Assembly: GCF_001723285.1 (NCBI RefSeq) | Contig: NZ_LPWG01000014.1 | Span: 124,001-188,000, forward strand | DNA from: Methyloceanibacter methanicus | GTDB lineage: Bacteria > Pseudomonadota > Alphaproteobacteria > Rhizobiales > Methyloligellaceae | Direction of reading: 5' to 3' | DNA: 64,000 nt | Part shown: piece after piece, positions 17,991-27,756 of the stretch | How the letters are laid out: the number at the start of each line of letters is the position of its first letter | How positions within the stretch are numbered: the stretch's first letter is position 1 | The notes under the pieces: generated by a model | What the model was told of the DNA's origin: nothing | What the model saw: the letters and a program-made list of their open reading frames with translations, nothing else | Databases searched by the model: none | Program-made: the position numbers and the translations under genes

Positions 17991-18346
17991 GGCCGTTCTG
18001 CCACGGACTATCGCTTGCTGCCAGTGCGCTCTTGGCGTTCGTGCTCATTCTCGGGCTGGGCTCGGCCGCGCGGACCGAGGGAGCGGTGACGAGTCTGCCG
18101 GACCCCGCGCGCGGCAAGGCGCTGGCCGAGCGTCTTTGCACCAACTGTCATCTGGTTTCCGATCGGCAGACCAAAGCCGTTGCGGACGTTCCAAGCTTTG
18201 CCGCGATCGCCAATAAGCCGGACCAAACCGAAGGCGCGGTCATGGCCCGGATCGTCATGCCCATGCACCCGATGCCGGTGATTCCGATCACCAAGCCCGA
18301 ACTTGAGGATGTCTCGGCCTACATCATGAGCCTGCGCGGAGAGTAG
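17987..18346 (+). CDS. small class I cytochrome c cotranscribed with fixK
   Basis: A 119-residue exported monohaem cytochrome: signal peptide to about residue 30, haem motif CTNCH at 51-55, and a methionine-rich segment IVMPMHPMPVI supplying the likely sixth ligand. It begins inside the fixK stop (ATGA). Probably a soluble periplasmic electron carrier, perhaps feeding the cbb3 oxidase encoded downstream. Specific partner not known. Confidence 0.88.
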   Translation: MRPFCHGLSLAASALLAFVLILGLGSAARTEGAVTSLPDPARGKALAERLCTNCHLVSDRQTKAVADVPSFAAIANKPDQTEGAVMARIVMPMHPMPVIPITKPELEDVSAYIMSLRGE

Positions 18347-18389
18347 GCAGCGGCCGGATCAATCAAACTTTGCGATAGATCGCCCAAGC

Positions 18390-18403
18390 TTGCGCTGGAT
18401 CAA
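18390..18403 (+). promoter_or_regulatory. FixK box upstream of ccoN
   Basis: TTGCGCTGGATCAA; the reverse complement TTGATCCAGCGCAA nearly equals the fixK box. Its centre is 41.5 bases before a start near 18438, for which TGTAAC (18426-18431) is a fair -10. A TATAAT at 18437-18442 is an alternative -10. Fits FixK activation of the cbb3 operon. Confidence 0.65.
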
Positions 18404-18569
18404 GGTAGGAGGTGGGCGGCCAGCGTGTAACAGCGCTATAATGAGCCCGCGCGGATTGACGCGGACAGGATGAGATTGCCGTCGGAGGCTCGGGGCTGCC
18501 GGTCGACAATGAAGTCAAGACCTGGGCAAGGCTTGAGTGGGCAAGGCTTGAGATTGAGGGGTTGGACAC

Positions 18570-20243
18570 ATGGCCGCAACATCGCAGCGGGATGAGTGGA
18601 AAGCGCTTGGGGACATTCTCGCGATTGGGGCCGCCGCGTTCCTGGTTATTCTAGGCCTCGTCCTGGCGGTGGCCGGCGCGGACCTGGTCATGAAGTTTCA
18701 TGGCTGTCTCCTGCTCGGCGCCTCGGGCCTTGCACTTCTGTATATGCTCGCGCAGTTCGTGGAGAGCCGCGAACCGGCCGATACGAGCGGCTACGCGGAC
18801 GGTGTCATCCGCGCCGGCGTGATCGCTACGGTCTTCTGGGGAGTTGCCGGCTTTCTGGTGGGCGACATCATCGCCTGGCAGCTCGCTTTCCCGGTTCTGA
18901 ACTTCGACTTGCCCTGGACGAATTTCGGGCGCTTGCGTCCGCTCCACACCTCGGCGGTCATCTTTGCCTTCGGCGGTAACGCGCTCATCGCCACGTCGTT
19001 CTACGTGGTGCAGCGGACCTGCCGCGCGCGCCTCGCGGGCAAATGGTCGCCCTGGTTCGTGTTCTGGGGCTATCAGCTCTTCATCGTGTTGGCGGCCACC
19101 GGCTATCTGTTGGGCGTCACGCAGAGCAAGGAATACGCCGAGCCGGAGTGGTACGTCGATCTCTGGCTGACGGCCGTTTGGGTCGTCTACTTCCTTGTCT
19201 TTGTCGCCACCATCGCAAAGCGGAAAGAGCCCCACGTCTACGTGGCGAACTGGTTCTACCTGGCCTTCATCGTCACCATCGCCATGTTGCACATCGTCAA
19301 CAATCTGGCGGTGCCGGTGTCGCTGCTGGGCACGAAGAGCTACGTCCTGTACTCGGGCGTCCAGGACGCCATGACCCAGTGGTGGTACGGCCACAACGCG
19401 GTCGGCTTTTTCCTGACGGCCGGCTTCCTCGGCATGATGTACTACTTCGTGCCGAAACGCGCCGAGCGGCCCATCTACTCGTATCGCCTCTCGGTCGTCC
19501 ATTTCTGGTCGCTGATCTTCATCTATATCTGGGCGGGTCCGCATCACCTGCACTACACGGCGCTGCCGGATTGGGCCCAGACGCTGGGCATGACCTTCTC
19601 GATCATCCTGTGGATGCCCTCTTGGGGCGGCATGATCAACGGCCTCATGACGCTGTCCGGCGCTTGGGACAAACTTCGGACCGATCCGGTCATCCGCATG
19701 CTGATCGTCGCCGTCGCCTTCTACGGCATGTCGACCTTCGAAGGCCCGCTGATGAGCATCAAGTCGGTGAACTCCCTGTCGCACTACACCGACTGGACCA
19801 TCGGCCATGTGCATTCCGGTGCGCTGGGCTGGGTTGCCTATATCAGCTTTGGCGCGCTGTATTGCCTCGTGCCGTGGCTGTGGCACCGCAAGGCGCTCTA
19901 CTCGCAGCGTCTGGTCGAATGGCATTTCTGGGTCTCGACGCTCGGCATCGTGCTCTACATCACCTCCATGTGGGTGTCGGGCATCCTGCAAGGGCTGATG
20001 TGGCGGGCCTACGATTCTCTCGGCTTCCTCGAATACTCCTTCGTGGAGACGGTCGAGGCCATGCACCCGTTCTATGTCATCCGGGCCATTGGCGGGCTGC
20101 TCTTCGTCATTGGGGCTCTGTTGATGGCCTACAATCTGTGGCGCACGGCGCGTGGCGATCAGCCCGTCGATGCGACCGATCAACCGTCTGTCGCTGCGGC
20201 TCCTGAGTTCCGGCCTGGCGAATACACGGCGCCGGCGGAATAG
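18570..20243 (+). CDS. ccoN: cbb3-type cytochrome c oxidase subunit I
   Basis: Catalytic subunit of the high-affinity cbb3 terminal oxidase in the inner membrane. The 557-residue protein has about 12 membrane helices. Ligand histidines are in place: His126 (RPLHTSAV) and His415 for low-spin haem b, His413 (IGHVHSG) for haem b3, and His275 ([10 protein letters not shown]), His325 and His326 (AGPHHLHY) for CuB. Length is as usual for CcoN, with a short hydrophilic tail. First gene of ccoNOQP, 224 bases after the cytochrome c gene, with a FixK box in between. Confidence 0.97.
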   Translation: MAATSQRDEWKALGDILAIGAAAFLVILGLVLAVAGADLVMKFHGCLLLGASGLALLYMLAQFVESREPADTSGYADGVIRAGVIATVFWGVAGFLVGDIIAWQLAFPVLNFDLPWTNFGRLRPLHTSAVIFAFGGNALIATSFYVVQRTCRARLAGKWSPWFVFWGYQLFIVLAATGYLLGVTQSKEYAEPEWYVDLWLTAVWVVYFLVFVATIAKRKEPHVYVANWFYLAFIVTIAMLHIVNNLAVPVSLLGTKSYVLYSGVQDAMTQWWYGHNAVGFFLTAGFLGMMYYFVPKRAERPIYSYRLSVVHFWSLIFIYIWAGPHHLHYTALPDWAQTLGMTFSIILWMPSWGGMINGLMTLSGAWDKLRTDPVIRMLIVAVAFYGMSTFEGPLMSIKSVNSLSHYTDWTIGHVHSGALGWVAYISFGALYCLVPWLWHRKALYSQRLVEWHFWVSTLGIVLYITSMWVSGILQGLMWRAYDSLGFLEYSFVETVEAMHPFYVIRAIGGLLFVIGALLMAYNLWRTARGDQPVDATDQPSVAAAPEFRPGEYTAPAE

Positions 20244-20253
20244 GGAGGGGCCA

Positions 20254-20988
20254 ATGAGCTGGGGAAAGCACGACATCCTAGAGAAAAGCCCGATGCTGAT
20301 GCTGATCGGCATCCTGATCGTGGTGAGCATTGGTGGGCTGATCGAGATCGCGCCGTTGTTCTGGCTGAGTTCGACGGTGGAAAAAGTGCAAGGCATGCGG
20401 CCCTATTCGCCGCTCGAATTGGCCGGCCGCAATATCTATGTCCGCGAGGGCTGCTATCTGTGCCACAGCCAGATGATCCGCTCTCTCAGGGATGAGGTCG
20501 AGCGCTACGGCCACTATAGTCTGGCTGCGGAGAGCATGTACGACCATCCCTTCCAGTGGGGCTCCAAGCGCACCGGGCCGGACCTCGCGCGCGTCGGCGG
20601 AAAGTACTCCGACGAATGGCACCGCGCGCACATGATCGACCCTCGTTCGGTCGTCCCGGAGTCGGTCATGCCGGGCTATCCGTTCCTGGCGAAGCGTGAG
20701 CTGGACTATGACGATATCGCAGATCAGCTGAAGACGAACGCGGTTGTCGGCGTGCCGTACACCGACGAGATGGTCGAGGCGGCGAAGGCGGATCTTGAAG
20801 CGCAAGCCGGCAAGGACGGCGCCGACGTGGCGGCACTCCTGGCGCGCTATCCGAAGGCGCAGGCGCGTTCGTTCGACGGCAACCCGGATGAGATCACCGA
20901 ATTGGACGCCTTGATTGCGTATATGCAGATGCTTGGAACGCTGGTCGACTTCGCCAGTTTCGACGAAGCCGGCCCCAATCTGAGGTGA
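20254..20988 (+). CDS. ccoO: cbb3 oxidase monohaem cytochrome c subunit
   Basis: Membrane-anchored monohaem cytochrome c (244 residues) passing electrons to CcoN. One N-terminal membrane helix (about 13-38), then the haem motif CYLCH at 67-71 in [15 protein letters not shown] and the sixth-ligand region [18 protein letters not shown] precedes the ATG at 20254, ten bases after ccoN. An earlier in-frame start inside ccoN is rejected. Confidence 0.96.
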   Translation: MSWGKHDILEKSPMLMLIGILIVVSIGGLIEIAPLFWLSSTVEKVQGMRPYSPLELAGRNIYVREGCYLCHSQMIRSLRDEVERYGHYSLAAESMYDHPFQWGSKRTGPDLARVGGKYSDEWHRAHMIDPRSVVPESVMPGYPFLAKRELDYDDIADQLKTNAVVGVPYTDEMVEAAKADLEAQAGKDGADVAALLARYPKAQARSFDGNPDEITELDALIAYMQMLGTLVDFASFDEAGPNLR

Positions 20989-20998
20989 GGACCGGACG

Positions 20999-21175
20999 AT
21001 GGAATACGAACAAGTCGCTTCGATAAGCCAAGTCGCCGCACTCATTTTCTTCATCGTGCTGTTCGCCGGTGTCGTTCTGTACGCGTTTTGGCCCGGCAAC
21101 AAGAAGCGCTTCGACGAGGCGGCAAGACTGCCTCTGGAAGACGACCCAGAGTCCGACAACGAGAAAGACAGCTGA
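20999..21175 (+). CDS. ccoQ: cbb3 oxidase small subunit CcoQ
   Basis: A 58-residue protein with one membrane helix (ALIFFIVLFAGVVLYAFWP) followed by a charged tail ending in acidic residues, matching CcoQ/FixQ, which stabilises the cbb3 complex. Lies between ccoO and ccoP with short spacers (ten and three bases). Confidence 0.92.
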   Translation: MEYEQVASISQVAALIFFIVLFAGVVLYAFWPGNKKRFDEAARLPLEDDPESDNEKDS

Positions 21176-21178
21176 GCC

Positions 21179-22045
21179 ATGGCCAAGAAGGACGCCAACA
21201 CTCCGGAGGAGGTCGGGACCACCGGTCACGAATGGGACGGTATCGAGGAGCTGAACAAGCCCCTGCCCAAATGGTGGCTTTACGTCTTCTATGCCTGCAT
21301 CGTCTGGGCCATTGGCTATTGGCTCGTCTATCCCGCCTGGCCGACCGTTTCGTCCTATTCGAAAGGTTTCATGGGCTATAGCCAGCGCGGGCAGGTCGCC
21401 AAGGACGTGGCCGCCTCGCAGGCGGACAAGGCGGTCTTCCGCGACAAGATCGCTGCGGCCGACATGGAGGCGATCAAGGCCGACCCGGAGCTCTTCAACT
21501 TCGCGCTCGCCGGCGGTCAGGCGGCCTTCGGCGACAACTGCGCGCCCTGCCATGGCCGTGGCGCGCAAGGCGCCTTCGGCTATCCGAACCTGCGCGACGA
21601 CGCATGGCTATGGGGCGGCACGCTCGACGCCATCCATCAGACCATTCAGCATGGCATCCGCGCGGAGGATTCGGCCACGCGCATGAGCATGATGCCCGCG
21701 TTCGGCAAGCTTGGGATGCTGAACCGCGACCAGGTCGCCGATACGGCGGAATATGTCATGTCGCTCTCGGGGAATTCGGACGACGCGGAGGCGGCCGCGC
21801 GGGGCAAGGAGGTCTTCATGACCAATTGCGTGGCCTGTCATGGACCCGACGGCACCGGAAACAAGGCGCTTGGCGCCCCGAATCTGACGGACGAGCTCTG
21901 GCTGTACGGCGGCGACAAGGAAACCATCGTCGAGACGATTACAAATAGCCGTGGGGGCATCATGCCCGCTTGGGCAGGACGCTTGGATCCGGCAACGATC
22001 AAGGAACTTGCGATCTACGTGCATTCCTTGGGTGGCGGACAATAA
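21179..22045 (+). CDS. ccoP: cbb3 oxidase dihaem cytochrome c subunit
   Basis: A 288-residue membrane-anchored dihaem cytochrome. One membrane helix (about 32-52), then two class I cytochrome domains with CAPCH at 121-125 and CVACH at 217-221; the methionine segments MMPAFG and IMPAWAG provide axial ligands. Entry point of electrons into the oxidase. Starts three bases after ccoQ. Confidence 0.96.
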   Translation: MAKKDANTPEEVGTTGHEWDGIEELNKPLPKWWLYVFYACIVWAIGYWLVYPAWPTVSSYSKGFMGYSQRGQVAKDVAASQADKAVFRDKIAAADMEAIKADPELFNFALAGGQAAFGDNCAPCHGRGAQGAFGYPNLRDDAWLWGGTLDAIHQTIQHGIRAEDSATRMSMMPAFGKLGMLNRDQVADTAEYVMSLSGNSDDAEAAARGKEVFMTNCVACHGPDGTGNKALGAPNLTDELWLYGGDKETIVETITNSRGGIMPAWAGRLDPATIKELAIYVHSLGGGQ

Positions 22046-22064
22046 CGTCCGGCGGTAGCTTGAG

Positions 22065-23534
22065 ATGAAGATGGCAAATGTCGAGTTGGGCGGCGGCGGC
22101 GCGTCCTCCTCAGGAGAGGGGGGGCAGCTCTACGCGGGCCGCGAGAAGATCTACCCGAAGGAGGCCCACGGCCAGTTCAGGACGATCAAATGGATCGTCA
22201 TGGCGGTCACGCTCGGCATCTACTATCTGCTGCCTTTCGTGCGCTGGGACCGCGGACCGTACCTGCCGGACCAGGCCGTTCTGATCGACCTGCCTGCGCG
22301 GCGGTTCTACTTCTTCTTTCTCGAGATTTGGCCGCAGGAATTCTACTACGTCACCGGCCTGCTGGTGCTGGCGGCCCTCGCGCTGTTCCTCGTGACGTCC
22401 GTGGCGGGGCGCGTCTGGTGCGGCTACACCTGTCCGCAGACCGTTTGGACGGATCTGATGATCGCCGTGGAGCGCTTTTGGCAAGGTGACCGCAATGCGC
22501 GCCTGAAGCTCGACAAGCATCCTTGGTCGTTCGAAACGCTCCGGAAGAAGGGCGCCACGCATCTGACCTGGCTGGCGATTGCGATCGCCACGGGCGGTGC
22601 CTGGGTCTTCTACTTCGCGGATGCGCCGACCCTGGCCAGGCAGCTCGTGACGTTCGAAGCACCGGCGGCGGCCTATTTCTTCATCGGCCTGTTCACGCTC
22701 ACGACCTATGTGTTGGGTGGAATCGCGCGCGAGCAGGTGTGCATCTATATGTGCCCCTGGCCGCGCATTCAGGGCGCGATGTTCGATCGCGATTCTCTCC
22801 TGATTTCCTACCGGGCCTGGCGTGGCGAGCCCCACGGGCCGCACAAGGCCGGCCAGTCTTGGGAGGGCCGGGGCGACTGTATCGACTGCCACCAATGCGT
22901 CGCGGTGTGTCCGACCGGTATCGACATCCGCGACGGCGCGCAGCTTGAGTGCATCCAATGTGCGCTGTGCATCGATGCCTGCGACGAAATCATGGATAAG
23001 GTCGGCAGACCCCGGGGCCTCATCGCCTACGATACGATCCGCAACCTCGATGCCGGCGCGGAAAGTGCCGAGCCGCTGCGGCTACTTCGTCCCCGTGTCC
23101 TGCTCTACGCAGGGGCCATTGCGCTTGTTGGGCTTATCATGGTTGTCGCGCTCATGATGCGTCCCGACCTTGATGTGAACGTCCTGCACGATCGCAACCC
23201 GCTCTACGTGAAGCTCTCCGACGGCGGCGTGCGCAACGGCTACGAGGTCAAGATTCTGAACAAGCAGTATGTCCCGCGCGCCTTCAAACTGAGCGTCGAT
23301 GGGCTGCCGGACGCCAGCGTGCAGATGATCGGCCATGAGGGCGGCATCGTTCCGGTCCCGCCGGACAAGCTGCAAGCGGTCAAGCTCTACGTCACCTTGG
23401 ATAAGGCGGGTGTGCGCGCACTCCCCGAACAGGCGACACCCTTCAAATTCGTGGTGACGAATATCGCGACGGGTGAACGCACCGAGCACAACGCGACCTT
23501 CCAGGGACCGCCCAAGGGCGGCCCGGCACGATGA
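22065..23534 (+). CDS. ccoG: CcoG/RdxA polyferredoxin-like membrane protein
   Basis: A 489-residue inner-membrane protein with about five membrane helices, two 4Fe-4S cluster motifs (CIDCHQCVAVCP and CIQCALCIDACD), the membrane motif CGYTCPQTVWTD and a C-terminal periplasmic Ig-like FixG domain. CcoG family members reduce copper (II) for delivery to the cbb3 CuB site. It overlaps ccoH by ATGA. Confidence 0.95.
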   Translation: MKMANVELGGGGASSSGEGGQLYAGREKIYPKEAHGQFRTIKWIVMAVTLGIYYLLPFVRWDRGPYLPDQAVLIDLPARRFYFFFLEIWPQEFYYVTGLLVLAALALFLVTSVAGRVWCGYTCPQTVWTDLMIAVERFWQGDRNARLKLDKHPWSFETLRKKGATHLTWLAIAIATGGAWVFYFADAPTLARQLVTFEAPAAAYFFIGLFTLTTYVLGGIAREQVCIYMCPWPRIQGAMFDRDSLLISYRAWRGEPHGPHKAGQSWEGRGDCIDCHQCVAVCPTGIDIRDGAQLECIQCALCIDACDEIMDKVGRPRGLIAYDTIRNLDAGAESAEPLRLLRPRVLLYAGAIALVGLIMVVALMMRPDLDVNVLHDRNPLYVKLSDGGVRNGYEVKILNKQYVPRAFKLSVDGLPDASVQMIGHEGGIVPVPPDKLQAVKLYVTLDKAGVRALPEQATPFKFVVTNIATGERTEHNATFQGPPKGGPAR

Positions 23535-24034
23535 TGGCGGCCGCACCTCTCCCGCGGGGAATTACGGGACGCCATGTGCTGATCGGCCTCATCGTCTTCT
23601 TCGGCATCATGTTCGCGGCCAACGGATTGCTCGTCTACTACGCCGTGTCCACGTTCAGCGGCGGCGACCGCCCGAATCCCTATCGCAGTGGCCTCAACTA
23701 CAACGAGACCATTGCCGAGGCCGAGCAGCAGGCCGCTCTCGGCTGGTCCACGGAGGCCGACTACGACCGGGGCGCCGGCCGGCTGACCTTGCGCTTCACC
23801 GATCCGTCCGCGGCGCCTGTCACGGGGCTCTCCCTGTCGGGGACGCTGGTTCGTCCGGCTGTCGGAAGCGACGACCGCGCCGTCACCTTTCGGGAATGGG
23901 CCGAAGGCGTGTACGTGTCCGATGTCGCGCTCGGCCCGGGCAATTGGGTGTTGAACGTCGAGTCGTCCGAACAGGAGGGCGGAGCACCGGTCTATCGCCT
24001 GAAGAAGCGATTGATCGTCGCCGAAGGGTCATGA
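23531..24034 (+). CDS. ccoH: FixH/CcoH, cbb3 assembly protein
   Basis: A 167-residue protein with one N-terminal membrane segment (about 16-38) and a periplasmic FixH domain (NPYRSGLNYNETIAEAEQQA; GWSTEADYDRGAGRLTLRF). Assembly factor for the cbb3 oxidase. Overlaps both ccoG and ccoI by ATGA. Confidence 0.93.
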   Translation: MMAAAPLPRGITGRHVLIGLIVFFGIMFAANGLLVYYAVSTFSGGDRPNPYRSGLNYNETIAEAEQQAALGWSTEADYDRGAGRLTLRFTDPSAAPVTGLSLSGTLVRPAVGSDDRAVTFREWAEGVYVSDVALGPGNWVLNVESSEQEGGAPVYRLKKRLIVAEGS

Positions 24035-26262
24035 CGGAGGCCCAAACCGCACCCTACAAAAACGCGGCGCCGTTCAAGGGCACCGCATCCCACAAAGACT
24101 CCGACCCGCATGCGCGCAAGAGTGCCTCGGCCGGCCCCGCTACCATGACGCTCGCGGTGGAGGACATGCATTGCGGCGGCTGCCTGCGGTCCGTCGAGCG
24201 CGCGGCCATGCGCGTGCCCGGCGTCGCGAGCGCGCGGGCCTCTCTTGCCGCGAAGCGGGTGACCGTGACCTACGACCCCGCCGAGACCGGCGAGGCCGAT
24301 GTCATGGCCGCGCTGGACCGGGTCGGGTTCGAGGCCGCCCCGCTCGAGGCGTCCAAGCAGGATCGCGGGGACCAGCGCCAGAGATATCTGCTCCGGCGCG
24401 TTGCGGTGGCCGGCTTCGCCGCCATGAACATCATGCTCATCTCCATCGCCGTTTGGTCCGGAGAGGGAGGCGACATGGATCCGGCGCTGGCGCAGATGTT
24501 CCGCTGGCTGTCGGCACTGATCGCCCTGCCGACGATCATCTATGCGGGCGAGCCGTTCTTCGTATCGGCCGTTTCGGCATTGAAAGGCCGGCGCCTCAAT
24601 ATGGATGTGCCGATCTCGCTTGCGATCATCCTGGCGACGGGGATGAGCGTCTACCAGACCATGCACGCGAGCGAGCAGGTCTATTTCGACGCCGCCGTCA
24701 CGCTTCTCTTTTTCCTGTTGATCGGCCGCTATCTGGACGAAGCCTTGCGTGTCCGAGCGCGCGGCGAGGCCCAGAATCTCCTGAGCCTGCAAAGCGGCAT
24801 CGCGACCGTCGTTGGCGAGGACGGCAGCCAGTCCAAGGTCCCCGCCAATGCGTTGCGGCCGGGCGACCGGATCCTTGTCGCCGTCGGAGAGCGCGTGGGT
24901 GCCGACGGTGTCGTCGCGCGTGGAAGCGGTGACGTCGATCAGAGCCTGATTACCGGCGAGACGATGCCCGCGGCGGTTCGGGAGGGAACGCAAATCTACG
25001 CGGGTACGCTGAACCTGACGCGGAGCCTCGAGATCGAGGTGACCGCGGCGGACGAGGCCACGCTGCTCGCCGAGATCAGCCGTCTGATGATGGCGGCGGA
25101 ACAGGGCAAGGCCCGCTATCGCGTGCTCGCCGACCGCGCGGCGCAGATCTACGCACCCGCCGTGCACGGCCTCGGGCTTGCGACCTTTGTCGGCTGGCTG
25201 GCGTTCGGCGCGTCCTGGCAGACCGCGCTCACCTACGCCATCGCCGTGCTGATCATCACGTGCCCGTGCGCGCTCGCCCTTGCGGTCCCCGTGGTTCAGA
25301 TCGCCGCCGCCTCGCGGCTGTTCAAGCGCGGCGTGATGGTCAAGGTCCCCGACGGGCTCGAGCGCATCGCGGAGGTCGATGCGGTTGTTTTCGACAAGAC
25401 CGGCACGTTGACCCTGGGCGAACCCCGGCTTCTGGACGCCGAGACCGTGCCGGGCGCCGCTCTCGCCGCCGCCGCAAAGCTCGCGAGCGGGAGCCGTCAT
25501 CCGTTCTCCCGGGCCCTCGTGGCCGCCGCCGAGGAGCGGTTCGGGAGCGTCGAAATCGCCAGGGACGTCGAGGAGACGCCGGGCGAGGGGCTTCTCGCCC
25601 GGACGGACTACGGTGAGGAACGTTTGGGCTCCGCCGCTTGGTGCGGCGTCGAGAATGCATCGGGGCAAACCGCCGAAGTCTGGTATCGGCGTGGCGAAGA
25701 CGCCCCGGTCTGTTTCCGCTTTGCGGACCGGTTGCGCGCCGATGCGGCTGAAGCCGTCTCCGCGCTGAAGGACCGTGGCCTTGCCGTCGCACTTCTATCC
25801 GGAGACCGGGAGGCGGTGGTTGCGCGTACGGCCCAGGACGCCGGCATCGATGTGTTCCAGGGCGGGCTGAAACCGGCGGACAAGATCGCCTGGCTTGAAG
25901 ATCGCGCGAACGAGGGCCGCAAGGTGCTGATGGTGGGCGACGGCTTGAACGATGCGCCCGCGCTCGCGGCCGCCCATGCTTCCATGTCGCCGGCGACGGC
26001 CGCCGATATCAGTCAGCGGGCTGCGGACTTCATCTTCCAGGGACGTGCGTTGTCCCCCGTGGTGGAGGCCGTCGAGACGGGGTGCCGCGCCCGGAGCATG
26101 GCGTTCCAGAATTTCGGCGTCGCCTGGGTCTATAATGCGATCTGCGTTCCGCTCGCGATGGCGGGATTCGTGACGCCGTTGATCGCGGCCATCGTGATGT
26201 CGAGTTCGTCTATTCTGGTGACCCTCAACGCGACGCGGCTCGCGGGAGGTAAACGCCCATGA
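24031..26262 (+). CDS. ccoI: FixI/CcoI, P1B-type copper-exporting ATPase for cbb3 assembly
   Basis: A 743-residue copper-transporting P-type ATPase. The N-terminal heavy-metal-associated domain carries CGGC (Cys48, Cys51); the membrane metal site is CPC (411-413); phosphorylated Asp455 lies in DKTGTLT; TGE (ITGETMP) and GDGLNDAPAL are intact. It supplies periplasmic copper for CcoN. The first 35 residues are a hydrophilic extension rich in Lys/Ala/Ser. Overlaps ccoS by ATGA. Confidence 0.95.
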   Translation: MTEAQTAPYKNAAPFKGTASHKDSDPHARKSASAGPATMTLAVEDMHCGGCLRSVERAAMRVPGVASARASLAAKRVTVTYDPAETGEADVMAALDRVGFEAAPLEASKQDRGDQRQRYLLRRVAVAGFAAMNIMLISIAVWSGEGGDMDPALAQMFRWLSALIALPTIIYAGEPFFVSAVSALKGRRLNMDVPISLAIILATGMSVYQTMHASEQVYFDAAVTLLFFLLIGRYLDEALRVRARGEAQNLLSLQSGIATVVGEDGSQSKVPANALRPGDRILVAVGERVGADGVVARGSGDVDQSLITGETMPAAVREGTQIYAGTLNLTRSLEIEVTAADEATLLAEISRLMMAAEQGKARYRVLADRAAQIYAPAVHGLGLATFVGWLAFGASWQTALTYAIAVLIITCPCALALAVPVVQIAAASRLFKRGVMVKVPDGLERIAEVDAVVFDKTGTLTLGEPRLLDAETVPGAALAAAAKLASGSRHPFSRALVAAAEERFGSVEIARDVEETPGEGLLARTDYGEERLGSAAWCGVENASGQTAEVWYRRGEDAPVCFRFADRLRADAAEAVSALKDRGLAVALLSGDREAVVARTAQDAGIDVFQGGLKPADKIAWLEDRANEGRKVLMVGDGLNDAPALAAAHASMSPATAADISQRAADFIFQGRALSPVVEAVETGCRARSMAFQNFGVAWVYNAICVPLAMAGFVTPLIAAIVMSSSSILVTLNATRLAGGKRP

Positions 26263-26426
26263 CCGCTCTTGCCTGGCTCGTTCCGGCGGCCCTCATTCTT
26301 GGCGGCCTTGGCCTCGGCGCCTTTCTATGGGCCTTGCGCTCCGGTCAGTTCGAGGACATGGACGGCGCCGCCTATCGCGCGCTGGAGGACGAGCCCCCGG
26401 ACGACGACGACGCCCCGCGGCGCTAA
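26259..26426 (+). CDS. ccoS: FixS/CcoS small cbb3 assembly protein
   Basis: A 55-residue protein: one membrane helix (LAWLVPAALILGGLGLGAFLWAL) then SGQFEDMDGAAYRALEDE, the conserved FixS pattern, and an acidic tail. Needed for cofactor insertion in cbb3 oxidase. Last gene of the ccoNOQPGHIS run; the next gene is convergent. Confidence 0.92.
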   Translation: MTALAWLVPAALILGGLGLGAFLWALRSGQFEDMDGAAYRALEDEPPDDDDAPRR

Positions 26427-26441
26427 GGCCGCGCTTGACCG

Positions 26442-27536
26442 CTAGATGTTGTCCCAACCTCGGGCGCGGATGATCTCGAGTTCCGCCTCGCTCGCGAAGC
26501 GCGCATCCCAATCGACAAGCAGCGGCCGCATCACGTGGCGCCACAGCGGGGGCACGAGCGCGAACGTCGCCATGGTCTGGTAGCCGTACGGCAGCATCGG
26601 CACATCCTCGGCGGTATCCAAGCGCCAGAACGGCTTGGTGGCGAACATGTGATGGTCCGAGTGCCGGGGCAGATTGTAGTGCAAGACGTTCGAGAGCCGG
26701 CGGTAGCAGTCCCAGCTATGCCGCGGCCGGATGGGCGCATTGTCGGCGCGCACGATACCGTAATGCTGCACGTAGTTGATCAGCTCGTGGAAGAACCGCC
26801 CGAGCAGGGCGGCCAGCCCGAACAGCAGGAGGGCGAAGGGCCCTCCGATCAGCGCCACGACGGCGATGATGGCAAGCGGCGCCGCCAGAGCCTGAATGAA
26901 TCTGTTGTGAAGAGACCAGACGGGCAGCCCCTTGCGGCGAAGCCGCTCGGCCTCGACCGCCGCGGCCTGGGCATACTGTCCGTAGACGGCGCGTCCCAGG
27001 AAGGCTACGAGCCGCTCTCCACGGCGCGCGGTCGAGGCCTCGTCATAGCTGCCCACGCGCCGGTGATGCACATGGACGTGGTAGATGACGAAGGACGTGT
27101 TGAGGGTAAAGCCGAGCAACACGTGAGCGACGGCTTGCGGGATCCAGCCCTGCCGGTGGGTGAGTTCGTGGCCAACCGTGGCGCCGACAAGAGCGAAGAG
27201 ATAGCCGGCGACCCAGATGGCGCCGATGGTCTGCAGCGGCCGCTCCGTGAAGCTGGCCTCTCTTGCGTACAGTGCGAGCGTCACCCCCAGGAGGCACATC
27301 AACGGCAGCGCGAGATAGAGATTGACGTTGTAGAAGGTCCGCGCCCTGTCTCCCAACCTGTCCCAATCGTCGCCACTCACCTCGTCGGCGAACGACCCGA
27401 ACACCATGATCAGAATGATGACGGCAAACGGCATCCATCCGCCGACGAGGAGGGATATGGAGCCCAGCAGAAGCAGAACGTTGGCCGAGGCGTATTGCCC
27501 GGCTGCAAGGATGCCGGATCCCCACGTCCGGCGCAT
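26442..27536 (-). CDS. AlkB-like membrane di-iron fatty-acid/alkane hydroxylase family protein
   Basis: A membrane-bound non-haem di-iron oxygenase of the AlkB/fatty-acid desaturase superfamily, about 364 residues with four to six membrane helices. The histidine motifs are in order: [20 protein letters not shown] and LPRHSDHH. The third motif is usually NYxEHYG; here the Glu is Gln. I chose the ATG at 27536 (GAGG five bases upstream); a GTG at 27563 would add nine residues. Convergent with ccoS. Substrate unknown: alkane, fatty acid or other lipid chain. No rubredoxin gene is seen nearby. Confidence 0.85.
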   Translation of the reverse strand: MRRTWGSGILAAGQYASANVLLLLGSISLLVGGWMPFAVIILIMVFGSFADEVSGDDWDRLGDRARTFYNVNLYLALPLMCLLGVTLALYAREASFTERPLQTIGAIWVAGYLFALVGATVGHELTHRQGWIPQAVAHVLLGFTLNTSFVIYHVHVHHRRVGSYDEASTARRGERLVAFLGRAVYGQYAQAAAVEAERLRRKGLPVWSLHNRFIQALAAPLAIIAVVALIGGPFALLLFGLAALLGRFFHELINYVQHYGIVRADNAPIRPRHSWDCYRRLSNVLHYNLPRHSDHHMFATKPFWRLDTAEDVPMLPYGYQTMATFALVPPLWRHVMRPLLVDWDARFASEAELEIIRARGWDNI

Positions 27537-27756
27537 CTTCGCCTCGTTAGTCGACGAAACCACGACGCTTCTCTTCGTGCAGTATTGCCTTTGTCAGTGC
27601 CAACGGGCCCTATGCTACATATCTGGTCGCCGGGGAAAAGCCATAGTTTGACATCTGACAGATTGAGTTTGGATTGCGGAAATTTCGATGCCGGGCGGCT
27701 GTGTGTGACACGCGCAGCAGGCTGACACGACGATGATGCGACGGGCACGGAGTCAA

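Noticed and set aside
18651-20396. 581-codon open frame opposite ccoN.
   Set aside because: The product is His/Arg/Asp-rich low-complexity sequence mirroring the membrane protein on the other strand; no recognisable family.
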